Source: Ruminococcaceae bacterium UBA4306 | GTDB taxonomy: Bacteria > Bacillota > Clostridia > Oscillospirales > Acutalibacteraceae | NCBI GenBank assembly: GCA_002394725.1 | Contig: DGUQ01000098.1 | Span: forward strand, 2,373 to 10,539 | Direction of reading: 5' to 3' | Length of the DNA: 8,167 bases | Shown here: piece after piece, positions 1 to 5,720 of the stretch | Layout: each line of letters opens with the position of its first letter | How positions within the stretch are numbered: position 1 is the stretch's first letter | Position numbers and translations under genes: made by a program | The notes under the pieces: model-generated | Databases searched by the model: none | Told to the model about the DNA's origin: nothing | The model's input: the letters and a program-made list of their open reading frames with translations, nothing else

Positions 1-83
1 GTCTTGACTATGTATCCTGCTCACCCTTCCGTGTTCCGATCGCTCGTCTGGCTGCTGCTCAGGCTGCAATCAGCAACAAGTAA
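1..83 (+). CDS. ppdK: Pyruvate, phosphate dikinase, C-terminal end (partial)
   Basis: Only the last 26 codons and the TAA stop (81-83) are present; the first in-frame codon begins at position 3. The peptide contains YVSCSPFRVPIARLAAAQA, which I recognise as the highly conserved C-terminal end of pyruvate, phosphate dikinase. In that family this region closes the PEP/pyruvate-binding TIM barrel, and the Cys in SCSP is the catalytic acid/base residue. The enzyme interconverts pyruvate, ATP and phosphate with PEP, AMP and diphosphate in the cytoplasm and is common in anaerobic Clostridia, where it works in glycolysis or gluconeogenesis. The gene ends with a strong terminator 55 bp downstream, so it is transcriptionally separate from what follows. 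The start and most of the protein lie outside the window. Confidence 0.9.
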   Translation, partial: LDYVSCSPFRVPIARLAAAQAAISNK

Positions 84-137
84 TCAATGATTTAAGGCAT
101 AGTTTTTATCAGACAAAAAAGCAAAATCAAATAATAG

Positions 138-176
138 AAAAAGACCTTGTAGGAGAAATCCTGCAAGGTCTTTTTT
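138..176 (+). terminator. Intrinsic terminator after ppdK
   Basis: GACCTTG (143-149) pairs with CAAGGTC (164-170). The stem continues inward through a T-G wobble and four more pairs to a GAAA tetraloop (155-158). It is preceded by an A run (138-142) and followed by six T (171-176), so the A/T runs can extend the stem. This is a textbook Rho-independent terminator for ppdK and may also work in reverse. Confidence 0.93.
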
Positions 177-270
177 GCTCACTCAGTGCTTATGTCGTTC
201 TGTTATAAAATGACATCCTCTTGATGTTTGCGGCTGAATTTTATTTGCGTACGATAACATAAAATAATAA

Positions 271-299
271 GTGACAAAACATTTAAAAGCTGTTATAAT
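271..299 (+). promoter_or_regulatory. Sigma-A type promoter for the VanZ-like/nucleotidyltransferase operon
   Basis: The -35 box GTGACA (271-276, 5 of 6 to consensus) and the -10 box TATAAT (294-299, 6 of 6) are separated by exactly 17 bp. A TG one base upstream of the -10 (291-292) makes it an extended -10. Transcription would start near 306, giving a short leader of about 23 nt before the ATG at 329. Confidence 0.85.
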
Positions 300-328
300 A
301 CAGTTATATGCGAATTTGGGTGTAAAAC

Positions 329-877
329 ATGATAAACCGATTCTTACATGAGATCTATGTGTCAAATATCTCTACCATACTTATTGCCATACCGATATTG
401 CTGTTGGTATGGTCGGTGATTGGCGCGGTATTTTATAAGTATATGCGGATCATTTCATCTGTCATGGCGGTGATTGCGGCAGGAGCGATCCTGTATGCCA
501 CGGTGATCTCTCGCGGCGAGAGCGGCGCAGGAGCGGATTTTGTTCTGTTCTCATCCTTTGAACGAGCGAAGATCCAGCCTGAGATGTACCGCTCCATGCT
601 GATGAATGTATTTCTGTTCGTTCCGTTGGGCTTGTCCCTGCCGTTTGTATTTGGCGGCAGTATAGGAAAGCGGATATTGTTCACGATATTGGTCGGACTG
701 TTGCTGTCGGCGACCGTCGAAGCTGTCCAGTATGTCGCCCATCTCGGCATGACTGAGACGGATGATGTAATCTGCAATACAGTAGGAACAGCAACAGGCA
801 GCTGCGCGTATCTGCTGTCACTGTTGTGGAGAAAGATATTCAAGAATACAAAGGAAAGGAGAATGCCTGATGAATGA
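329..877 (+). CDS. VanZ-like family membrane protein
   Basis: This 182-residue integral membrane protein has hydrophobic segments at about residues 14-36, 40-60, 90-110, 114-137 and 150-168. The VanZ-like (PF04892) signature is clear: N-x-x-x-F-x-P-L-G at 93-101, E-x-x-Q at 131-134, and TDDVICNTVGT at 144-154. In the founding member VanZ, the protein gives low-level teicoplanin resistance by an unknown mechanism. Most family members, like this one, have no established function and are not antibiotic-resistance genes in practice. The start is the least certain part. The ATG at 329 has only a weak G-rich stretch (318-320) as ribosome binding site, but the next in-frame ATG (residue 39) would remove the first helix, so 329 is preferred. 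It overlaps the nucleotidyltransferase gene by 8 bp, which suggests translational coupling and a joint role. Confidence 0.88.
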   Translation: MINRFLHEIYVSNISTILIAIPILLLVWSVIGAVFYKYMRIISSVMAVIAAGAILYATVISRGESGAGADFVLFSSFERAKIQPEMYRSMLMNVFLFVPLGLSLPFVFGGSIGKRILFTILVGLLLSATVEAVQYVAHLGMTETDDVICNTVGTATGSCAYLLSLLWRKIFKNTKERRMPDE

Positions 878-2102
878 TGTACATAGCCTGCTTTTGCAAG
901 TGATTAGCTCGGCTTTGTTCGGCAAGAAGGCGCCTGATGTAGCGGCTGATCAGTTAATGCCGCTTGTCAATGAGAGCAAGGCGCAGGCGGTCTATCCCTT
1001 GGCGTTCTCTGTGATTGACAGTCAGTTGCAGGAAAAGCTCAGCTCCAAGCAGTATGCGGATTGCAGTGAAGATTTCTTCCGCTACGCGATCGCAGGAACA
1101 CAGAACTTCGCCGAGCACGGTGAACTTCATGAGCTGATGACTGCGAATAAGTTGCCCTACGTCGCGATGAAGGGCATAGCCTCGGCAATGTATTACCCCG
1201 AGCCGAATCTGCGCTCGATGGGCGATGTCGACTTCCTTGTAGAGAAAGAGAACGTCTCTCAGGCAGGTATGCTGCTTGAGAGCATCGGTTTTGCGGTCGA
1301 TCACGGCGAAGAGGATGACGGCATCCATATCGCTTATAAGCGACCGCCGATGAGCATTTGGGAACTGCATCACAGCGTTAACGGTATCCCGAATAACGAT
1401 GTCGGTAAACTGATAAAAGCGGAAATGAGCAAAGCGATCTCAACATCAAAAACTGTAAAGGTAGACGGTTTAATCTGCCGCCTGCCGGACAAGCTCCATC
1501 ATGGACTGATCATGCTGCTGCATACCGCGTCTCACTTGACCGGTGAAGGGGTAGGATTGCGCCACCTCTGTGATTGGGTGGTATTCGTTTCTGCTTTGAG
1601 CGACGCGGAGTTTCGTGAGATTTTCGAGAAAAAGCTCAAGAACTTCGGACTTTGGCGCTTCGCACAAGTGCTGACCCTGCTCGGTATCAACTATCTTGGA
1701 GCACCGAAACGAGTATGGGCGTTGGAAGCTATCGAGAGCCATAAGGTGGATGACACAACCCTTGTGGGGCTGATGGACGATATTCTAAGAGGCGGCAATT
1801 TCGGCTTCAAGGATATGAACCGCTACCGAGAGATCAAATATATCTCCGACCGCGGTGAGGGAACGGTCGGCAAGAGCGGTATCCTCCGCCAAGGCTTCAA
1901 GACGATGAATGAGAAAGTCCGCAGGGATTATAAGACCCTCGGTAAACATAAAGTCTTGCTCCCTGTCGGCTATCTCGCCGAGGGCGGCAAGTACATCGCC
2001 CTACTCCTTACCGGCAAACGCAAATCATCCAACACCAAGCAAATGTTCAAAGAAGCCGCCGAGAGAAAGAGGATATATTCCTCGTTGAATCTGTTTCAAT
2101 AG
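870..2102 (+). CDS. Nucleotidyltransferase family protein (NTP_transf_5-like)
   Basis: This 410-residue soluble protein has the core of the uncharacterised nucleotidyltransferase family PF14907, a branch of the DNA polymerase beta superfamily. Visible motifs are MKG at 100-102, YYP at 108-110, RSMGDVDFLV at 115-124 with the probable metal-binding pair D119 and D121, ELHH at 165-168, and a C-terminal helical part with GLRHLCDW at 229-236. The family is thought to transfer a nucleotide to an unknown acceptor; members often sit near polysaccharide or peptide-modification genes, but no substrate is known. The ATG at 870 is supported by AAGGAG at 856-861, eight bases upstream, inside the end of the VanZ-like gene. 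It is the second gene of an overlapping two-gene operon. No terminator follows it in the 141 bp before the converging paralogue. The tail after about residue 320 is basic and is not recognised. Confidence 0.85.
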   Translation: MNDVHSLLLQVISSALFGKKAPDVAADQLMPLVNESKAQAVYPLAFSVIDSQLQEKLSSKQYADCSEDFFRYAIAGTQNFAEHGELHELMTANKLPYVAMKGIASAMYYPEPNLRSMGDVDFLVEKENVSQAGMLLESIGFAVDHGEEDDGIHIAYKRPPMSIWELHHSVNGIPNNDVGKLIKAEMSKAISTSKTVKVDGLICRLPDKLHHGLIMLLHTASHLTGEGVGLRHLCDWVVFVSALSDAEFREIFEKKLKNFGLWRFAQVLTLLGINYLGAPKRVWALEAIESHKVDDTTLVGLMDDILRGGNFGFKDMNRYREIKYISDRGEGTVGKSGILRQGFKTMNEKVRRDYKTLGKHKVLLPVGYLAEGGKYIALLLTGKRKSSNTKQMFKEAAERKRIYSSLNLFQ

Positions 2103-2243
2103 GTGGGAGCACGTGACAGGATAAGGAAAAATAGGAAAACGATTGACAGATACGGTTTGGCTCTATTGATTTTTAAGTTTATTGGCTCATATTTTGTGAT
2201 CGTTATTCATACAAATATTTTCTCGTCTTACTCTGTCTTTGGA

Positions 2244-3395
2244 TCAACGGTTCAGGCCGAGTCGTTCTAATAAATGATACTTTTCTTTTCCCGACGACAT
2301 GCCCTTTGCGATTTTTTCGCCGCGCAAAAGGGCAGCGGTTCCGCGTGTGATATAGCGAAAAATCTGATACAGCCATGCAAAGTGCCGCAGGAAGGGGTGC
2401 TTTTGGCTGTTCTCCCAGTTCTGCTCGCCTCTTGCTTGCAGATAGCGAAAAAGCCCCATTCGTTGGGCGCTGATGGTGATGTATTCCGAAGGGTGTATTT
2501 CCTCCGTCAGTTTGCTGCCGAAGTTACCGTAATTGAATACGGCTTCGAGCAATTCTTGCATCGTAGCTTCTTCAGCAGAATCGCACCATGTAATGGGATC
2601 GGGCAGCCCGAAATACTGCTTGCACATACTTGTCATAGTAATGGCAAGGGTTTCAAGACCCGCTTTTTGCGCAAGCTCGGAAAAACTGTTCTTCCAGTTT
2701 TCGTCGGTCAAGTGCGCGTGGACAAACATCATCCAGTCGATGATCTGGCGAATGCCGAGGCCGCCCTGTAAATGGTGGCGCACATGATCGAGCAGGATCA
2801 GCCCGTTGACCATCTCGGGCAAAACCGGAAACCGGTGGTTGAACAGTTCACGGGTGCTGATGTCGGGAAAGCTATTGAGGATCAGGGGGTCGATATCCCA
2901 TTTCTCGTCGCTGTAACGATGGTGAAGCTCCAATACAGCGCCGCGCTTTGTGTAGCTGTAATCCCGATCGGTACCGTGATCTGAGCAAAACTCATATTCG
3001 TTTTCTTCCATGAGCTTACGCGCTTTTTCAAAATACTCGGGCGGCACCAAAAAGTCAACGTCGCCCATTGACCGCCTCAACGGGGCGGGATAGTACATAG
3101 CGGCTGCAAAGCCTTTGAGGATCACGAGAGGTATACCGGCAGCTTGAAAAAGCTGAATAAGATTTGTCTGCTCATTGAGAAGATTTAGAAAAGTCGCTGT
3201 ATTCTGTTTGACAGATACTTGCCATTTCACCGACTCTTGCGAGGGAACAAAAGGCGCTGTCAGCGCAACGACTGTTTGATCCTTCGCTTCCTGCAAAACG
3301 GCGTCCCAGTCAACTCCTTCGGGAAATGACGGTTCGGCATCGAACAATGACGCGCGGAGAAGTTCAAGGAGTGCTTGTTGATTGATATTGATCAT
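2244..3395 (-). CDS. Nucleotidyltransferase family protein, paralogue
   Basis: This 383-residue protein is a diverged paralogue of the one at 870-2102. It keeps the same motif order: ILKG at 92-95, MYYP at 100-103, RSMGDVDFLV at 108-117 with metal-ligand candidates D112 and D114, ELHH at 156-159, and GIRQIIDW at 214-221. All predicted active-site positions are present, so it looks intact. Its biochemical role is as unknown as that of the first copy. The start ATG (3393-3395) is supported by AGGGAGG (plus-strand 3402-3408), six bases upstream. It has its own promoter and converges on the first copy, leaving only 141 bp between stop codons. Unlike the first copy, it is not paired with a VanZ-like gene, so it is either an inverted duplicate or a separately acquired paralogue. 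Confidence 0.85.
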   Translation of the reverse strand: MININQQALLELLRASLFDAEPSFPEGVDWDAVLQEAKDQTVVALTAPFVPSQESVKWQVSVKQNTATFLNLLNEQTNLIQLFQAAGIPLVILKGFAAAMYYPAPLRRSMGDVDFLVPPEYFEKARKLMEENEYEFCSDHGTDRDYSYTKRGAVLELHHRYSDEKWDIDPLILNSFPDISTRELFNHRFPVLPEMVNGLILLDHVRHHLQGGLGIRQIIDWMMFVHAHLTDENWKNSFSELAQKAGLETLAITMTSMCKQYFGLPDPITWCDSAEEATMQELLEAVFNYGNFGSKLTEEIHPSEYITISAQRMGLFRYLQARGEQNWENSQKHPFLRHFAWLYQIFRYITRGTAALLRGEKIAKGMSSGKEKYHLLERLGLNR

Positions 3396-3430
3396 GAGCG
3401 ACCTCCCTCAACAAACTCTGTAATAGGATA

Positions 3431-3459
3431 ATAGTATCATAGCGAATTCTAAAATGCAA
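3431..3459 (-). promoter_or_regulatory. Extended -10 promoter for the minus-strand nucleotidyltransferase
   Basis: Read on the minus strand, TTGCAT (plus coordinates 3454-3459) lies 17 bp from TACTAT (3431-3436), and TG stands one base upstream of the -10. The start of transcription would fall near 3424, about 29 bases before the ATG. Confidence 0.75.
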
Positions 3460-3480
3460 GCGGCGATACCGAATAACATG

Positions 3481-3509
3481 GCGCTGTGATTTCGGTCACA
3501 GCGCTTTTT
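3481..3509 (+). terminator. Intrinsic terminator, plus-strand direction, with no plus-strand gene just upstream
   Basis: GCGCTGTGA (3481-3489) pairs perfectly with TCACAGCGC (3496-3504) around a TTTCGG loop and is followed by TTTTT (3505-3509). On the minus strand the hairpin has no T run after it, so it acts only on plus-strand transcription. The nearest plus-strand gene upstream ends at 2102; between them lies the minus-strand nucleotidyltransferase. Confidence 0.85.
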
Positions 3510-3546
3510 ACATATCGGAAAAAATGGAAGATCATTTGTTTTTTTG

Positions 3547-3575
3547 TTGACAGTGTTTTCATCTGCTATTATAAT
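3547..3575 (+). promoter_or_regulatory. Perfect-consensus sigma-A promoter for the DUF308 gene
   Basis: TTGACA (3547-3552) and TATAAT (3570-3575) both match consensus in full, with a 17 bp spacer. Transcription should begin near 3582. This is the strongest promoter in the window and suggests high constitutive expression unless something represses it. Confidence 0.92.
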
Positions 3576-3594
3576 AGAAGTATCAATTTTAATG

Positions 3595-3601
3595 AAAGGA
3601 G
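3595..3601 (+). promoter_or_regulatory. Ribosome binding site deciding the DUF308 start
   Basis: AAAGGAG stands seven bases before the ATG at 3609. The frame is open further upstream to an ATG at 3486, but that codon lies inside a terminator hairpin and before the promoter, so 3609 is the real start. Confidence 0.9.
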
Positions 3602-3608
3602 TTTTTCC

Positions 3609-4133
3609 ATGTCAGTATTTATGATCATTATGGGTATCATCATGGTGATCGGCGGTATCGTTTGTGTAGCGACTCCGATCCTGACCACCTTCAGCCTGAT
3701 GCACTTTTTCATGATCCTGCTGTTTGTGACCGGTATTACGTTCCTGATTGAGAGTATCCGGTATCGCAGTGTTCCGAACCTGATCCTTGCGATCCTGTCC
3801 TTGATTTTAGGCGGATTCATCGTGTTCTCTCCGAGCATGTCTTTCGTGACAGAAACGATCCTGCTGTACATTATGGCAGGCTGGTTTTTGGTTCGCGGAA
3901 TCTTCGGCTTGGTCAACGTGATCCGTATGAGAAAGGAGATCGGCGGCGGATTCTTTGTGCTGGGGCTGATCGTCTCGATCCTCGTGATCATTGCCGGTAT
4001 CTATTCATTCATCCATCCGGTGCTTTTCGCAGGCGCTCTCGGCATTATGGCGAGCTTCTACTTCATCGTGGAAGGTATCGACCTGATCGCTGCCGGCTGT
4101 ATCGGCGGCGGCAACCGCATGAGACCGGCGTAA
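3609..4133 (+). CDS. DUF308 / HdeD-like six-helix membrane protein
   Basis: This 174-residue protein is almost wholly hydrophobic, with six helices in three pairs at about residues 5-23, 28-48, 56-74, 82-103, 114-134 and 138-162. Short basic loops such as RYR (51-53) and RMRK (106-109) lie between them. Repeated Gly-rich helix-hairpin units are the hallmark of DUF308 (PF03729), the family that includes enterobacterial HdeD, an inner-membrane protein linked to acid resistance at high cell density. Clostridial members have no defined function, so a stress role is only suggested by family. The gene is a single transcription unit: a perfect promoter 34 bp upstream, and a terminator starting 18 bp after the stop. 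The C-terminus is a short polar tail ending in RMRPA. Confidence 0.87.
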   Translation: MSVFMIIMGIIMVIGGIVCVATPILTTFSLMHFFMILLFVTGITFLIESIRYRSVPNLILAILSLILGGFIVFSPSMSFVTETILLYIMAGWFLVRGIFGLVNVIRMRKEIGGGFFVLGLIVSILVIIAGIYSFIHPVLFAGALGIMASFYFIVEGIDLIAAGCIGGGNRMRPA

Positions 4134-4151
4134 TCGTTCTATGATTCTTAC

Positions 4152-4188
4152 AAAAAACCTCTGAGTGCTCCGCATTCGGAGGTTTTTT
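4152..4188 (+). terminator. Intrinsic terminator after the DUF308 gene
   Basis: An A run (4152-4157) and CCTC (4158-4161) face GAGG (4179-4182) and six T (4183-4188). The stem extends inward with two wobbles to a CTCCG loop (4168-4172). The A and T runs make it potentially bidirectional. Confidence 0.88.
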
Positions 4189-4194
4189 CAATTT

Positions 4195-4225
4195 ATTGAA
4201 ACCAAAACGGCGTTTCAATTGTATT
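4195..4225 (+). promoter_or_regulatory. Candidate autoregulated promoter/operator of the ECF sigma gene
   Basis: A perfect 8 bp inverted repeat, ATTGAAAC (4195-4202) and GTTTCAAT (4212-4219), is separated by 9 bp. The left arm contains TGAAAC, the typical -35 core of many Firmicute ECF promoters such as SigW. A TGTA (4220-4223) 17 bp further on resembles the usual CGTA -10. A sigma-A reading is also possible: TTGAAA (4196-4201), 18 bp, TGTATT. Either places the start of transcription very close to the ribosome binding site at 4233, which weakens the case. The symmetry itself could be a repressor site. Confidence 0.4.
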
Positions 4226-4245
4226 ACTTATGAAGGAGGGAGATA

Positions 4246-4758
4246 ATGGCTGACGGATTGTACGCAGGACTGAGCTATGAAGCGGTACTGGCAAAGTATG
4301 CCGACACGGTCGCCGGCGTATGCGTGATGCGGCTGCAAAACTGGGCTGACGCCGAGGATTGCTTTCAGAATACCTTTATCAAACTCTTTCAAAAGTCTCC
4401 CGACTTCAAAAGTGAAACCCATCTGAAGGCATGGCTGATCCGTGTTGCTGTCAACGAATGTCGCAATTATATCGCGAAAAACCGCCGTTTTCTCTCCCTT
4501 AAGGCAACAGATAAAGCAACGGCAGGCGAGCCGTCGGCATGGCATGACAATGAACGCGACATATCCTGGGCGCTCATGCGCACGGAGCCTAAGTACCGTG
4601 AGGTGCTGTATCTGCATTACTGTGAGCAGTACAAGGTAGCGGAGATCGCCGAAATTCTAAGCAAGAAACCCAATACCGTGAAAACCCTGCTCAAGCGCGG
4701 CAGAGAGAAGCTCAAACAAATCTACGGAGGTGACGAGGATGAATCAAGTGAACTTTGA
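4246..4758 (+). CDS. RNA polymerase sigma factor, ECF subfamily (sigma-70 family)
   Basis: This 170-residue protein has the two-domain ECF layout. Region sigma-2 covers about residues 12-80, with DAED at 35-38 and NTFIKLF at 42-48, the core-binding helix, followed by LKAWLIRVAVN at 60-70 and the -10 contacting helix. Region sigma-4 covers about 105-158, with YREVLYLHY at 117-125 and a helix-turn-helix at roughly 128-153 (VAEIAEIL, then NTVKTLLKRGREKL), which reads the -35 element. It would direct core RNA polymerase to a small set of promoters when released by its anti-sigma factor. AAGGAGGG (4233-4240) supports the ATG at 4246. The gene overlaps the next, a membrane protein, by 20 bp, the usual coupling of an ECF factor to its inhibitor. 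The exact ECF group cannot be assigned by eye. Confidence 0.92.
   Translation: MADGLYAGLSYEAVLAKYADTVAGVCVMRLQNWADAEDCFQNTFIKLFQKSPDFKSETHLKAWLIRVAVNECRNYIAKNRRFLSLKATDKATAGEPSAWHDNERDISWALMRTEPKYREVLYLHYCEQYKVAEIAEILSKKPNTVKTLLKRGREKLKQIYGGDEDESSEL
4726..4730 (+). promoter_or_regulatory. Ribosome binding site deciding the anti-sigma start
   Basis: GGAGG lies eight bases before the ATG at 4739. A GTG at 4730 in the same frame overlaps this site and so cannot use it, which makes 4739 the better start. Confidence 0.85.
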
Positions 4759-5575
4759 CAGCCTGAACAACATCAAAGCGCCCGAGCAGTGGATCAAAAA
4801 CGCCGCCGCCATCCCCGAGACTTCCGTAAAAAAGCGCGCTTTTCCGCTCTATCGTGTCGCCGCCGCGGCAAGCATCGTGCTGGTGAGCGTGATCGGTCTG
4901 CTGATATATTTGTCCTTCGGCAATCACGCGCCGATCGAACTGCGCGACAATGCCGCCGGCGGCGTGCCGTCGACCGAGACGGCAGGGGATAGATCATTCC
5001 CCGATGACGGAGAACTCCCGAACCTTGATGCGATACTCCCGACATGGCCCCGTGTCTATCCGACCGACGCGGCAGGTGAGCCTGTGATCGAATCATCCAC
5101 AGAGCCAAAGGCGGCAAGAGAAAAGCCATCTGTCACGACGCCGACGGAAAAGGGACGCTCGGGCACAAAGACCGTCAGCCCCACCGAGATCGCGGAGGAA
5201 CCGACACAGGGAGCGCCGTTACCGACAAAAGCGCCTGAGCCGACTGATCCACCGATTCCGACCGAATCGCCGGAAACACCGATCCCGACAAAGGATCACG
5301 GCGAAGTTGTTGCAGGCGAAATCTGCTTTACCGCGACCTTTCCTGCATCACTGATCAAAGAGGGAGAAACCGTCCGCTGTATGTATTCGGTGCAAGGATA
5401 TGCTTCCCCCACAATCGAGACCGACACACAGGCACAGTATACCGTGATGGATAACGGAATGGTGTTCGCCATGTATCGCCCGAGTATACAGATATTTGAA
5501 GAAGATACGACGACCTTTGAGTACCTGTTTTACACCGATAGTGCTGTGCTCGCGCGAGGTACACTGACGGTATAG
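4739..5575 (+). CDS. Probable membrane anti-sigma factor with Pro/Thr-rich stalk and extracellular domain
   Basis: This 278-residue protein has a short N-terminal cytoplasmic part (residues 1-37, with NNIKAPEQWIK at 10-20), one membrane helix at about 38-60, and a long outside part. The outer region starts with a low-complexity linker rich in Pro, Thr and Glu (about 120-186, with repeated PT-E and P-x-PT units) that resembles a cell-wall-spanning stalk. It ends in a compact domain (about 187-278) rich in alternating hydrophobic residues, probably beta-sheet. There is no HxxxCxxC zinc motif, so it is not a classical ZAS anti-sigma factor. The role is inferred from the 20 bp overlap with the ECF gene, the topology and the N-terminal stretch, which is like those of clostridial ECF-partner proteins. 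The C-terminal domain would then be the sensor. It could instead be a substrate-binding surface protein. Dockerin genes follow on the same strand. Confidence 0.7.
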   Translation: MNQVNFDSLNNIKAPEQWIKNAAAIPETSVKKRAFPLYRVAAAASIVLVSVIGLLIYLSFGNHAPIELRDNAAGGVPSTETAGDRSFPDDGELPNLDAILPTWPRVYPTDAAGEPVIESSTEPKAAREKPSVTTPTEKGRSGTKTVSPTEIAEEPTQGAPLPTKAPEPTDPPIPTESPETPIPTKDHGEVVAGEICFTATFPASLIKEGETVRCMYSVQGYASPTIETDTQAQYTVMDNGMVFAMYRPSIQIFEEDTTTFEYLFYTDSAVLARGTLTV

Positions 5576-5609
5576 GTTGAATCGAAATCCTTAATGATGG
5601 CAACATCCA

Positions 5610-5692
5610 TTGTAGGGGCGGTGCATCTCCTCAACAGACATCACAATTTGACCAACTTCCTGCCGTGGGAGGGTCAAGACCCTCCCCTACAA
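5610..5692. repeat. Small MITE/REP-like element with imperfect terminal inverted repeats
   Basis: The left end TTGTAGGGGCGG (5610-5621) matches the reverse complement of the right end, CCTCCCCTACAA (5681-5692), at 11 of 12 bases. Inside the right end lies a perfect palindrome, GGGAGGGTC (5667-5675) and GACCCTCCC (5678-5686), separated by two bases. The 83 bp element has no ORF. Elements starting TGTAGGGGCG are, to my knowledge, common in intergenic DNA of Oscillospiraceae. It occupies most of the gap between the anti-sigma and first dockerin genes. The hairpin lacks a T run, so it is not a standard terminator. Confidence 0.65.
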
Positions 5693-5720
5693 AAAAACGT
5701 CTAAGAATGGAGGTTTTATC

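Noticed and set aside
192..216. ATGTC/GACAT dyad between ppdK and the VanZ-like gene
   Set aside because: Only 5 bp arms with a 15 bp spacer in AT-rich DNA, easily due to chance.
433..843. Long minus-strand open frame opposite the VanZ-like gene
   Set aside because: No ribosome binding site or recognisable domain; the plus-strand frame has a promoter, clear family motifs and operon overlap.
2143..2148. TTGACA as a possible -35 box in the convergent intergenic gap
   Set aside because: No acceptable -10 lies 16-18 bp downstream (best TTGATT, 3 of 6), and no plus-strand gene follows.
2274..2771. Plus-strand open frame opposite the second nucleotidyltransferase
   Set aside because: No family features, and it lies antisense to a gene with a conserved motif set, a ribosome binding site and a promoter.
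3486..3608. Upstream extension of the DUF308 frame to an ATG at 3486
   Set aside because: It begins inside a terminator hairpin and before the consensus promoter; AAAGGAG and the promoter both point to 3609.
5667..5686. Palindrome before the first dockerin gene as a terminator
   Set aside because: It is followed by CTAC and an A run rather than T on the plus strand, and belongs to the inverted-repeat element.
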